A DNA stretch of 32,681 nt from a virus. Shown piece by piece: positions 21,941-28,061 of this stretch. The DNA lies in the IMG/VR virus record IMGVR_UViG_3300037541_000387, positions 1 to 32,681 of that record. One strand, given 5' to 3'. How positions within the stretch are numbered: position 1 is the first letter of the stretch; every line of letters begins with the position of its first letter. The notes below the pieces were generated by a model. It was not told the DNA's origin. It was given only the letters and a program-made list of their open reading frames with translations, and did not search any database. Made by a program: the position numbers and the translations under genes.

Positions 21941-22498
21941 ATGGAAAAGAAAATATTGTACAATGGAAATAAATCTATATATGCCCAAATGCATAAAGAT
22001 TTTGTATTATATGATAGTAATTTTAAATTAAATAAAAAATATAGAGAAAGTATAAATAGTACAAGTAAAGAAGAGATTTTAGATAAAAAAATGGCAAAAA
22101 ATCAAGAAATTGCAAAAGATATAATATTAAGAAATAATGATGTTATTTTTAACGGTAAAACATATATGTGGATATATTTAAATCAATATACACATTATTT
22201 TGGACCAGATGTAACTATAAGAGGGCATATATTAAATAAAGATGAAATTTATTCTATTAAAAATGAAAAAACTAAACCATATGAAAATAATGACGACGAT
22301 AAAGGATGGCATTGGGGACGGGGATTAGTTGGAGAAGTTTTTGGTCAAATGTTATATCAAATCGATGGTCATTGGATACCAGAATTATATGAAAATATAA
22401 GTGGATATAAAGTTGTACATAATATGACACAAGGAGATTTTATTATCCCAAAAGAAAAAAGTTTATTAGATAAAATTATACAATTATTTAAAAATTAA
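21941..22498 (+). CDS. Unknown 185-residue protein
   Basis: A 185-residue protein placed between the annealing protein and the SSB-like gene, five bases from each. It is unusually rich in Lys and Asn with AAA/ATA codons, more so than its neighbours, which may point to separate acquisition. Visible parts are a helical N terminus, YMWIYLNQYTHYFGPD near the middle and GWHWGRGLVGEVFGQ, a Trp/Gly-rich stretch. No nuclease or helicase motif is seen. It may take part in recombination by position only. Confidence 0.6.
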   Translation: MEKKILYNGNKSIYAQMHKDFVLYDSNFKLNKKYRESINSTSKEEILDKKMAKNQEIAKDIILRNNDVIFNGKTYMWIYLNQYTHYFGPDVTIRGHILNKDEIYSIKNEKTKPYENNDDDKGWHWGRGLVGEVFGQMLYQIDGHWIPELYENISGYKVVHNMTQGDFIIPKEKSLLDKIIQLFKN

Positions 22499-22503
22499 AT
22501 TAT

Positions 22504-22767
22504 ATGGCAGATAAAATATTTATAGGAAAAATAGAAGTTAAAGAAACTCAATTTGGAGAGATAATCAAGATAGGTTTCTCTCCAGAAGATAGAGAAAAGA
22601 TGAAGCAATATGCTAATGGTATGGGTTGGATCAACATCTCTATTTTAAACAGTAAGAAAGGTGGCAAATATGCAGTTGTAGATGTATACAATGCAACCGC
22701 TAAGCCAGTAGCCCCTAAACCCGTTCAGGAAGATAATGATCTAGACCTTAGCGTTATCCCATTCTAA
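22504..22767 (+). CDS. Short SSB-like protein with IPF tail
   Basis: An 87-residue protein. The first 65 residues are beta-rich (IFIGKIEVKETQFGEIIKIG; KKGGKYAVVDVYN), as in a small OB-type fold. A Pro/Lys linker and an acidic end EDNDLDLSVIPF follow. Bacterial SSB proteins end in an acidic tip of the form DDDIPF that recruits repair and replication proteins. This is about half the usual SSB length. It follows ERF, fitting a single-strand binding partner. Confidence 0.65.
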   Translation: MADKIFIGKIEVKETQFGEIIKIGFSPEDREKMKQYANGMGWINISILNSKKGGKYAVVDVYNATAKPVAPKPVQEDNDLDLSVIPF

Positions 22768-22771
22768 AGAT

Positions 22772-22954
22772 ATGAAAGAAGTAGACATAATACTCAAAAA
22801 AAAGATTAGAGACATTAATATCCCAGCCACTATAAACCGCCGAGATAAGATTATTATAGAGGCATATAACAGGGGAGCTAATATTAATCTTTTAGCTCAA
22901 GAATTTGGACTGACAAGACAACGAATATATCAAATTATTAAATTAGCTAAATAA
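22772..22954 (+). CDS. Small helix-turn-helix protein
   Basis: A 60-residue protein whose last 30 residues form a helix-turn-helix of the sigma-region-4/Mor type: YNRGANINLLAQEFGLTRQR then IYQIIKLAK. The first part is a short basic helix with NRRDKIIIEAY. Proteins of this sort bind DNA as activators or repressors of phage genes. It could control the operator-like repeats at 20850 or 24529, but nothing in the sequence proves it. Confidence 0.7.
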   Translation: MKEVDIILKKKIRDINIPATINRRDKIIIEAYNRGANINLLAQEFGLTRQRIYQIIKLAK

Positions 22955-22958
22955 CTTT

Positions 22959-23096
22959 ATGAAAATAAAATATATACATTGGATAGAAATAGATGAAAAA
23001 CATTATTTGTCGATAGGAAAAAAAGCACCTTGGAATAATAAATTTCAAATTAGAGTTCCGTTATTTATAGCAAAATTATTAAATCATATAATATAA
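22959..23096 (+). CDS. Very small unknown protein, 45 residues
   Basis: A 45-codon frame (MKIKYIHWIEIDEKHYLSIG...) directly after the helix-turn-helix gene and four bases before the next gene. It is AT-rich like its neighbours and has a TTTATG start context found across the operon. There is no family. Treated as real because the spacing to both neighbours is tight and the frame fills the gap. Confidence 0.6.
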   Translation: MKIKYIHWIEIDEKHYLSIGKKAPWNNKFQIRVPLFIAKLLNHII

Positions 23097-23100
23097 CCTT

Positions 23101-23334
23101 ATGAAAAACCTTAAACTAGCAATCGAACTTTGCCAACATCTTAAAAAATGTTTGGAAACAAAACAAGAATTTGAACTAAGAATAAAAAAGTCTAAAGAAA
23201 AAAATCCAGATTTGAAATGGTCTTGGGACCACGAAACTAAAGTTAAAGCAGATATGAAAATAAATAAAAAAATAACATTATCTGAAATTAACAGAATTAG
23301 AATAATGCTTAATGATATTATTAAATCACTATGA
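23101..23334 (+). CDS. Small basic coiled-coil protein
   Basis: A 77-residue Lys/Glu-rich helical protein (LAIELCQHLKKCLETKQEFE...). It has no known family. The last four bases overlap the next gene (ATGA), so the two are probably coupled in translation. It is soluble and has two Cys near the start (C11, C17). Confidence 0.6.
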   Translation: MKNLKLAIELCQHLKKCLETKQEFELRIKKSKEKNPDLKWSWDHETKVKADMKINKKITLSEINRIRIMLNDIIKSL

Positions 23335-23867
23335 AAAACCTTACATACGAACAACTAATAGAACTCGCCCCTAAAGATAGACCATTTCAGATTGAGACAG
23401 AATCAGGTTTTAATGGCTATAATGAATCAATTATAACCTGGGCTAGAATAAATCCTAGTAAAGAAGAAGAACTAGAAACTTGGTATGGGTTTGATTGGCT
23501 TTGGAAGCACACATACAAAGGCACATTCACCCTCATAGACACAAGATACCAGAAGCCAGAAGTATTGAAAGTAGGGCAGAAAGTGAGGATATTAGAAAGT
23601 GCAAGAGATGTAGGATATTATAGAACAAGTAAAAACAGTAAAGAAATTACAAATCAAATTGGAGAATTAAATATTATAGATAGAGTTTTAGATGATGACT
23701 ATGGTATTTATTATGAAACTAAAAAAGGTTATCGCTTCCCCCACTACTGCGTAATGCCAGTTGAAGATGATGAAGTACAGGAAATCCCAGAGTTAGAAAA
23801 TACATTGGAGCAGTTAGACAATTTGGTATCTAAAGCACAAGATATTATTAGCAAGTATAAAAAATAA
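23331..23867 (+). CDS. Unknown protein with an SH3-like segment
   Basis: A 178-residue protein. Residues about 1-75 include a Trp-rich stretch (WYGFDWLWKHTYKG). Residues 80-145 have LKVGQKVRILESARDVGYYR and then RFPHYCVMPVEDDE, a beta arrangement like KOW/SH3 modules. A C-terminal helix (LENTLEQLDNLVSKAQDIIS) looks like a coiled coil. Function unknown; proteins with such modules may bind nucleic acid or proteins. Confidence 0.6.
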   Translation: MKNLTYEQLIELAPKDRPFQIETESGFNGYNESIITWARINPSKEEELETWYGFDWLWKHTYKGTFTLIDTRYQKPEVLKVGQKVRILESARDVGYYRTSKNSKEITNQIGELNIIDRVLDDDYGIYYETKKGYRFPHYCVMPVEDDEVQEIPELENTLEQLDNLVSKAQDIISKYKK

Positions 23868-23869
23868 GT

Positions 23870-24001
23870 ATGAAACTAGCATTAGCAATATTAAGTGAAT
23901 ATGTAAATACCATAATCAGAATTATAGGATTTATAGCTTGGCTACCTATCCTTATAGCAGGACTTGTAATTGCACAAATATTAGCTTGGTTTAAGATATA
24001 A
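23870..24001 (+). CDS. Small one-helix membrane protein, 43 residues
   Basis: A 43-codon frame (MKLALAILSEYVNTIIRI...). One long hydrophobic segment (about residues 14-40, GFIAWLPILIAGLVIAQILA) makes a membrane helix. It lies two bases after the previous gene in the early operon. No family. Tiny membrane proteins in early operons often disturb host functions, but nothing here shows it. Confidence 0.6.
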   Translation: MKLALAILSEYVNTIIRIIGFIAWLPILIAGLVIAQILAWFKI

Positions 24002-24094
24002 ATATGAAACACCCAACATCAGCAGACTTACCTCCCTAAGGTCGATAGGTAAACTGCAATCTCAAGTACACATTAATTAATTAATATCACTTAT

Positions 24095-24469
24095 ATGGCA
24101 CAAAATAAAGCAAAATCAGACAATTTATTAAATTCAATGGCTCGTATAGATTTCTTAGTACAAGAAGGCTACAGCAAAAAACAATTAGCTCAAATGTCAG
24201 GAATTGAATATGGTACATTTCAAAAAATATCTATAGGATTTTCTAAAGATATCCGTAAAGATAATCACGAAAAGATTAAAAAACTTCATTTAGATTATAT
24301 TATAAATAGAACTAATGATCTATTAGATGATGATTTAGTTATAGATAGCAAAGATGCAGAAAAAGGAGCTAGAGAAGTAGCAATATGGTTAGGAATTACA
24401 GCATCAATTGCAATATTAGCACTTGTAGGACTAGGGTTCGTTGTAAAATATATAATTAGTTTATTTTAA
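24095..24469 (+). CDS. Helix-turn-helix protein with C-terminal membrane helix
   Basis: A 124-residue protein. A helix-turn-helix-like part is at residues 21-48 (QEGYSKKQLAQMSGIEYGTF). A charged linker (DDDLVIDSKDAEKGA) and a C-terminal hydrophobic helix at about 98-120 (ASIAILALVGLGFVVKYI) follow. A DNA-binding head fixed to the membrane is uncommon in phages. It ends the first early sub-operon, just ahead of a terminator, and might regulate the operator at 24529. It could also be a superinfection-type membrane protein. Confidence 0.65.
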   Translation: MAQNKAKSDNLLNSMARIDFLVQEGYSKKQLAQMSGIEYGTFQKISIGFSKDIRKDNHEKIKKLHLDYIINRTNDLLDDDLVIDSKDAEKGAREVAIWLGITASIAILALVGLGFVVKYIISLF

Positions 24470-24480
24470 TATATACTATT

Positions 24481-24514
24481 AAAAGGAGGGATATACAAGC
24501 CCTCTTTTTATTTT
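24481..24514 (+). terminator. Terminator of early sub-operon 1
   Basis: GAGGG (24486-24490)/CCCTC (24500-24504) with a 9-base loop, flanked by AAAAG and a T-run (TTTTTATTTT). The stop of the helix-turn-helix membrane protein is 12 bases upstream. Confidence 0.75.
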
Positions 24515-24528
24515 GTGGATAAAAACTA

Positions 24529-24549
24529 TTTGACCAGCAAGCAGTCAAA
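24529..24549 (+). promoter_or_regulatory. Operator-like inverted repeat, copy 2
   Basis: TTTGAC, 9 bases, GTCAAA. Copy 1 at 20850-20870 differs only in two spacer bases. It is 14 bases upstream of the -35 of early promoter 2. Confidence 0.75.
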
Positions 24550-24563
24550 GTTTATAAAAACAT

Positions 24564-24592
24564 TTGACAAAATGTAAAATTTATGATATTAT
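24564..24592 (+). promoter_or_regulatory. Early promoter 2
   Basis: TTGACA (24564-24569), 17 bases, TATTAT (24587-24592). Its leader has two CGAGCC motifs and TATCAAGTA, as after early promoter 1. Confidence 0.85.
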
Positions 24593-24688
24593 TAAAATGT
24601 AAGGTTAAGAGATACAGCGAGCCGTATATATAGAAACGAGCCGACACCATCAAATAACCTCAACAATATCAAGTAATACACTAAACTT

Positions 24689-24814
24689 ATGAGAAACTGG
24701 CTATTTACTCCATTCAACGACCTAGAAGACCGTCCAATAGATGTTATATCTTTTTTTGTACTATTACCAGCTTTGGTATATGTAGCTTATATGTTATTAG
24801 AAATATATGGATAA
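24689..24814 (+). CDS. Small membrane protein, 41 residues
   Basis: A 41-codon frame (MRNWLFTPFNDLEDRPI...) with one hydrophobic helix (VISFFVLLPALVYVAYMLLE). It is the first gene after early promoter 2, and its end overlaps the next gene by 8 bases. No family recognised. The start context is AAACTTATG, as at other genes here, without a Shine-Dalgarno sequence. Confidence 0.6.
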   Translation: MRNWLFTPFNDLEDRPIDVISFFVLLPALVYVAYMLLEIYG

Positions 24815-24980
24815 TATATATATTAAGATCCAACAAATAGAAGATAAAGTGTTCCAGGAAGTAGACCAATATTTTAGAGACAATATGTTCAAAACTAGAA
24901 TATTAGACAACCTTTTAGACAAATGTGCTAAGATGACAAATGAACTTACTGAGAAGTATATTAACTTATATATTAAATAG
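24807..24980 (+). CDS. Small helical protein, 57 residues
   Basis: A 57-codon frame, MDNIYIKIQQIEDKVFQEVD and on. It is charged, probably helical, with one Cys. It overlaps the end of the previous gene by 8 bases and stops one base before the YopX-like gene. No family. Tight packing and overlap argue for a real coupled gene. Confidence 0.6.
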   Translation: MDNIYIKIQQIEDKVFQEVDQYFRDNMFKTRILDNLLDKCAKMTNELTEKYINLYIK

Positions 24981-24981
24981 T

Positions 24982-25221
24982 ATGAAAGAGATTAAGTTTC
25001 GAGGATACAATGAAGGTTGGCACTATGGATATTATGTAAGAATGGCTAGAGCTTTAATCAACGGCGAAGTAGCTATCAATTTATATCAATGTGAAATTGC
25101 AAACTACATTATTTACGATAAAGATGGTCAATTAAACATAGTAGAAATTGAAGACGGTAGTCTTGGACAATACACAGGACTTAAAGATAAAAATGGAGTA
25201 GAGATTTATGAATGGAATTGA
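24982..25221 (+). CDS. YopX-like protein, C-terminally short
   Basis: A 79-residue protein with the YopX pattern: KFRGYNEGWHYGYYVRMARA at the start and GSLGQYTGLKDKNGVEIYEW at the end. Family members usually continue with 'GD..' after EIYE and are over 100 residues, so this one lacks the last part. I chose ATG at 24982, right after the previous stop. An upstream in-frame ATG at 24940 overlaps the preceding gene and is less likely. Function of the family is unknown. Confidence 0.75.
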   Translation: MKEIKFRGYNEGWHYGYYVRMARALINGEVAINLYQCEIANYIIYDKDGQLNIVEIEDGSLGQYTGLKDKNGVEIYEWN

Positions 25222-25324
25222 AACTCAAAGATTATATGCAATAAAAAAAGGAATTACAAATAAACAAATTATTGAAGCGTTAGAATATATAATTGTAGTT
25301 TATAAAGAAGAATTAAATAATTAA
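25208..25324 (+). CDS. Very small protein, 38 residues
   Basis: A 38-codon frame (MNGIETQRLYAIKKGITNKQ...) overlapping the end of the YopX-like gene by 14 bases. It is helical and basic at the start. No family. It is the last gene before the structured RNA region. Confidence 0.5.
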   Translation: MNGIETQRLYAIKKGITNKQIIEALEYIIVVYKEELNN

Positions 25325-25331
25325 ATGCTTA

Positions 25332-25340
25332 TGATATAAT
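25332..25340 (+). promoter_or_regulatory. Extended -10 promoter before the structured RNA
   Basis: TG-A-TATAAT at 25332-25340, a perfect extended -10. No good -35. RNA start near 25347, about 17 bases upstream of the closing stem of the RNA at 25364. Confidence 0.55.
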
Positions 25341-25363
25341 AAGTACAGCACATTAAAATATAG

Positions 25364-25496
25364 AGTTCTCAATGGAGGGGTGGCGGAATATAAACGCAAG
25401 AGTTCGGTTTAATATTACCGATTGATAAACAACCTCTGATAGCAGGTGAAACTATCTTGCAATGGTGAAAGTCCATTGCCCCTTCCACTGAGAACT
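25364..25496 (+). ncRNA. Compact multi-branched RNA, tRNA-like or riboswitch-like
   Basis: All pairings nest. The outer stem is AGTTCTCA (25364-25371)/TGAGAACT (25489-25496). Next is a 7-bp acceptor-like stem GGAGGGG (25374-25380)/CCCTTCC (25480-25486). Inside it are GCG/CGC (25383-25397), then AGAG/CTCT (25399-25402, 25434-25437) around TCGGT/ACCGA (25404-25421). Then come GATAG/CTATC (25438-25456) and GCAATGG/CCATTGC (25459-25479) with loop TGAAAGT. The 5' part GGGGTGGCGGAAT matches tRNA-Leu starts. The loop GGTGAAAGTCC is also found in cobalamin riboswitches. The anticodon part is about 22 bases too long for a tRNA. Class undetermined. Confidence 0.65.
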
Positions 25497-25621
25497 TTAT
25501 ATCTCAAACACTGATTATGTCTGTTGACTCGAAAGAGTATTATCATTAACTTAAACATATTAAACGATTAAAAGATTGTAAACTACCTAAAAAAACTATC
25601 ACTAGATACAAATGGAATTTA

Positions 25622-26119
25622 TTGATAGCACTGTACTGTTTACTATTTCTATTCTGGATATTAAAATATTCTGAAGCAATAGCTGAACCTTATACACCAA
25701 TTAAACAGGACTTTACCAAATTAGAGAAATTAGAGACTATATCTATACCAAAGCCTATACAATCTATCCCTAAACCTAAAACTCTTGCAAGAGAGGCAAA
25801 AAATGACCAAATAGCATATAATAGAAGCTGTTATGACTATGTAGATGAGATGGCTACCAAATATAATGTAGATGGAGACCTTATGAGGAGGATTATAAAA
25901 GCTGAGAGTGGAGGTAATCCAAATGCAAAGAATAAGAACTCTACTGCCTCAGGTTGTAGCCAGTTTATAAAATCTACTTGGGAAGGTACACTAAGACAAA
26001 TGGGTAGAGAATATATATCCCCTTTTGACCCTAAGACAAATGTAGAAGCTATGGCTTTTAAGATATCTAGAGGAGGTATAAATGCTTGGAATGCTAGTAA
26101 AAGTAAATGGAGTAAATAG
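25622..26119 (+). CDS. Secreted lytic transglycosylase (SLT/lysozyme-like)
   Basis: A 165-residue protein. A signal or anchor helix (residues 1-21, IALYCLLFLFWILKYSEA) and a Pro/Lys linker (about 35-60) precede an SLT domain from residue 70. The catalytic Glu is at about 95 in RRIIKAESGGNPNAKN, followed by ASGCSQFIKSTW and NAWNASKSKW. It cleaves the glycan strands of murein. It starts at TTG 25622, since no ATG or GTG lies in frame upstream before the stop at 25547-25549. The structured RNA at 25364-25496 is in its leader, which may control it. Confidence 0.8.
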   Translation: MIALYCLLFLFWILKYSEAIAEPYTPIKQDFTKLEKLETISIPKPIQSIPKPKTLAREAKNDQIAYNRSCYDYVDEMATKYNVDGDLMRRIIKAESGGNPNAKNKNSTASGCSQFIKSTWEGTLRQMGREYISPFDPKTNVEAMAFKISRGGINAWNASKSKWSK

Positions 26120-26120
26120 T

Positions 26121-26249
26121 ATGAAAAACTTAATATATAATCTTAGACTTGCACTATTTGGATTGCTGTTTGGTTTAATAATAAAAATTATTCCTAAAAA
26201 ATGTATAAAAACTTGGCAATGGATAGCAATAATGCCATTTGAAGATTAA
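26121..26249 (+). CDS. Small membrane protein, 42 residues
   Basis: A 42-codon frame (MKNLIYNLRLALFGLLFGLI...), with one hydrophobic helix (about residues 9-24), one Cys, and an acidic end (PFED). It is one base after the transglycosylase stop, and could be a holin or partner of the secreted enzyme. There is no direct evidence for either. No family recognised. Confidence 0.6.
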   Translation: MKNLIYNLRLALFGLLFGLIIKIIPKKCIKTWQWIAIMPFED

Positions 26250-26261
26250 ATAATTAAACTT

Positions 26262-26495
26262 ATGAAAAAAGATATACTTAAAGAAAATATAATAGATGTT
26301 TCTACTGCTGAAACTTTTTATAAACTACCTAATTTTAGATATAGATTAAGAGAGGTAGAACACGGAAAAGAATATAGTTTTGAAAATGGTATTTATAAGA
26401 AACTTGAATTGATGTTACAGCAAGAATATCAGGGTTCATCAGGTAAAACAAAATGGGAATGGGTTGATTATCAATTTATAGAGCCTGAAGATTAA
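26262..26495 (+). CDS. Unknown 77-residue protein
   Basis: A 77-residue protein (MKKDILKENIIDVSTAETFY...) with a C-terminal WEWVDYQFIEPED. No family recognised. It is the last sizeable gene of the rightward early unit. The frame at 26515 (13 codons) is too short to call. The terminator at 26571 follows. Confidence 0.6.
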   Translation: MKKDILKENIIDVSTAETFYKLPNFRYRLREVEHGKEYSFENGIYKKLELMLQQEYQGSSGKTKWEWVDYQFIEPED

Positions 26496-26570
26496 AGAAT
26501 TAACTATAAACTTATGGAAGAGAGAGCTAAATATACTAAAAAAAGATATTATTAAAGTATGGTACTAGAA

Positions 26571-26601
26571 AAAAAAGAGGGGTCAAGTGAGACCCCTTTT
26601 G
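26571..26601. terminator. Bidirectional terminator
   Basis: AGGGGTC (26578-26584), loop AAGTGA, GACCCCT (26591-26597), with A-run before and T-run after. It ends the rightward early genes and also fits as the terminator of the leftward gene at 26605. Confidence 0.85.
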
Positions 26602-26604
26602 GGT

Positions 26605-26907
26605 TTAGATGTTGTAATCTGGAGCAATGTATCCAGAGTGGAAGTTTTGTTGCATAGGAAGGTGCGGGATGTACTCAGGATCAGATTTAGAAATAGGACG
26701 AACATTGAATAAAGTGTAATTCATTAAGGCATATCCTTTAACAATATAAGTGTCAGTACAATCCAAATCAGCACAATAATACTCTTCATAAGAGTCAATC
26801 TTGCGAATAAAGGTTTCAAATCTAACATACCTTAATTGACCTTCGCAGATGATGTTAGCCCTATAAACATAGAGCTGACGAACTGGTTTGGGAAAAAGCG
26901 TTGCCAT
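26605..26907 (-). CDS. Unknown 100-residue protein
   Basis: A beta-rich protein (MATLFPKPVRQLYVYRANII, then CEGQLRYVRFETFIRK). It has three Cys and ends HFHSGYIAPDYNI-like (NFHSGYIAPDYNI). An open frame extends up to 26991, but the promoter (26934-26962) starts RNA at about 26927, so ATG at 26907 is the likely start. A conserved-looking Tyr/Cys-rich middle (EEYYCADLDCTDTYIV) may bind metal. It is convergent with the early unit. No family recognised. Confidence 0.65.
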   Translation of the reverse strand: MATLFPKPVRQLYVYRANIICEGQLRYVRFETFIRKIDSYEEYYCADLDCTDTYIVKGYALMNYTLFNVRPISKSDPEYIPHLPMQQNFHSGYIAPDYNI

Positions 26908-26922
26908 TGTTATAGTGGCAAT

Positions 26923-26951
26923 TGGACACTTATATAATAATATGTAATAAT
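26923..26951 (+). promoter_or_regulatory. Rightward promoter of the HNH gene
   Basis: TGGACA (26923-26928), 17 bases, AATAAT (26946-26951). It forms a near-mirror pair with the leftward promoter 26934-26962. The outer bases make an inverted repeat ATTGGACA/TGTCCAAT. Confidence 0.55.
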
Positions 26952-26962
26952 AAATTTGTCCA
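26934..26962 (-). promoter_or_regulatory. Leftward promoter of the 100-residue gene
   Basis: Minus strand TGGACA (26962-26957), 17 bases, TATTAT (26939-26934). Expected RNA start is near 26927, 20 bases before ATG at 26907. Confidence 0.6.
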
Positions 26963-26979
26963 ATACAAACATTTTGTAT
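26963..26979 (+). repeat. Perfect hairpin over the HNH start codon
   Basis: ATACAAA, loop CAT, TTTGTAT. The last two bases are the AT of the HNH start codon. In RNA it could hide the start; in DNA it could be an operator. Confidence 0.5.
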
Positions 26980-27265
26980 GGCTTCCGTCAAATCTTCGGT
27001 AAGACATGCAATAAAAGAAGATTACGATTACACTTGCCAATTCTGTTTTGAACAACTCCCTCCAAATAAACTCCAAATTCATCATATTATAAGGCGGAGG
27101 GACTCAGGCACAAATCATTACTCCAATTTAATCCCCCTTTGTTCGCACTGTCATTGTCTAGTCCATAAGCACAATTACACTCACAATCCTAAAGGGAATA
27201 GGATAATGTACCTTAGCTATATATACTCACCAGCACCACACTCATTCCAGAGAGTTGTCGTTTGA
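26978..27265 (+). CDS. HNH endonuclease
   Basis: A 95-residue HNH nuclease: C20-x2-C23, H35-H36 (LQIHHIIRR), N50 (SNLIPLCSHC), C55-x2-C58 and H63. The Cys pairs hold structural zinc; the HH-N-H set is the metal-dependent active site. In phages, small HNH proteins often help terminase cut DNA. Here it lies away from the packaging genes, alone, with its own divergent promoter and terminator, more like a mobile or defence-type nuclease. Confidence 0.85.
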   Translation: MASVKSSVRHAIKEDYDYTCQFCFEQLPPNKLQIHHIIRRRDSGTNHYSNLIPLCSHCHCLVHKHNYTHNPKGNRIMYLSYIYSPAPHSFQRVVV

Positions 27266-27283
27266 TTACTCTCTTTTTTCTTT
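27249..27283 (+). terminator. Terminator of the HNH gene
   Basis: AGAGAGT (27249-27255) pairs with ACTCTCT (27268-27274), followed by a T-run. It overlaps the TGA stop of the HNH gene. Confidence 0.75.
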
Positions 27284-27285
27284 AT

Positions 27286-27318
27286 AAAACAAAAACCTAC
27301 AACCGCTCAGATGTAGGT
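27286..27318 (-). terminator. Terminator of the leftward lysis/nuclease unit
   Basis: Minus strand CCTACA (27317-27312), a 10-base loop, TGTAGG (27301-27296), then TTTTTGTTTT. It lies about 100 bases after the last gene. The gap holds a 6-bp inverted repeat, TTAGAC/GTCTAA (27353-27368), of no assigned role. Confidence 0.75.
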
Positions 27319-27419
27319 AATTGTTTAGCTTTAAGATCTAGGTGTACACCAATTAGACATTAGTCTAAAGATTTGAAACTTAATAGCTATGTATATATTA
27401 TATCATATATTTTCTAATA

Positions 27420-27680
27420 CTAACAATTAAAATCTTGATTAAAATAACGATAATAAGAAAAATCCATATGATAACAATTTTCACACTTTAACACTTGTAT
27501 TTTATCATCTTCATAGAATAAAACAAAACTATGAGAACTAATTTGAAAACCACCCTTTGCATTTATTGCTTCTATTTCTTTGTCCTTAAATAAACATTGA
27601 ATACATTGAGTAGCATTTGGATTATATCCGTGATAATGTTCACATATAGCAAGATTATTAGAAGTAAATAACTTTTTCAT
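27420..27680 (-). CDS. Small Cys-rich protein, possible zinc binder
   Basis: An 86-residue protein. C13 with H15/H17, C27 and C30 (TQCIQCLFKD), and C64 and C67 (KCENCYHMDF) with a terminal C86 look like a zinc-binding arrangement. No family is recognised. Its start overlaps the previous gene's stop by ATGA. It is the last gene of the leftward lysis/nuclease unit. Confidence 0.6.
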   Translation of the reverse strand: MKKLFTSNNLAICEHYHGYNPNATQCIQCLFKDKEIEAINAKGGFQISSHSFVLFYEDDKIQVLKCENCYHMDFSYYRYFNQDFNC

Positions 27681-27889
27681 ATACTTTCTAAATCATCTAT
27701 CGTTTTGCTGGGGTCGGGAACACGATTGTCTTTTTTACTATAATCTCTAGGAGCTAGTCTTGCATAGACAAACATTCTAATTTGCTCATATTCTGGAATT
27801 ATCCAACTATCTTGCTCATAAATTTTAGCCATAATTTCATCTAATTTGGCTTCAAATTCTTTTTTCTTATCTACTTTTTTTAATCCCAT
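27677..27889 (-). CDS. Unknown 70-residue protein
   Basis: A 70-residue charged protein (KKVDKKKEFEAKLDEIMAKI...). Helical N terminus, then IRMFVYARLAPRDYS and a polar end. No family recognised. It overlaps both neighbours by a few bases, as is usual in this unit. Confidence 0.6.
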   Translation of the reverse strand: MGLKKVDKKKEFEAKLDEIMAKIYEQDSWIIPEYEQIRMFVYARLAPRDYSKKDNRVPDPSKTIDDLESI

Positions 27890-28059
27890 ATATGTTTTCT
27901 TAAATATTCTCTACAAGCATCATATACTAATTCAATTTCACTTTCTAATATTGGAAGTGCTACACCTTCATCTTCTCCACCTTCTAATATTATATAGCAA
28001 GTATCATCATTAGGATTTTGTGGAAGTAATTTTTCTACTTTAGCTATTCTATCATTCAT
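27880..28059 (-). CDS. Small acidic protein, 59 residues
   Basis: A 59-codon frame starting MNDRIAKVEKLLPQNPNDDT and ending EYLRKHIWD. It overlaps the start of the next gene by 10 bases and lies two bases after the membrane protein gene. Acidic with a helical end; no family recognised. The tight fit between neighbours argues that it is translated. Confidence 0.65.
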   Translation of the reverse strand: MNDRIAKVEKLLPQNPNDDTCYIILEGGEDEGVALPILESEIELVYDACREYLRKHIWD

Positions 28060-28061
28060 AC

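Noticed and set aside
25373-25489. A normal tRNA-Leu
   Set aside because: The 5' part and acceptor stem fit, but the D and T loops lack conserved bases, no 7-base anticodon loop can be drawn and the anticodon domain is about 22 bases too long.
25364-25496. A firm cobalamin riboswitch call
   Set aside because: Only the GGTGAAAGTCC hairpin and a CACTG-like end agree; the rest of the consensus is not visible, so it stays a possibility.
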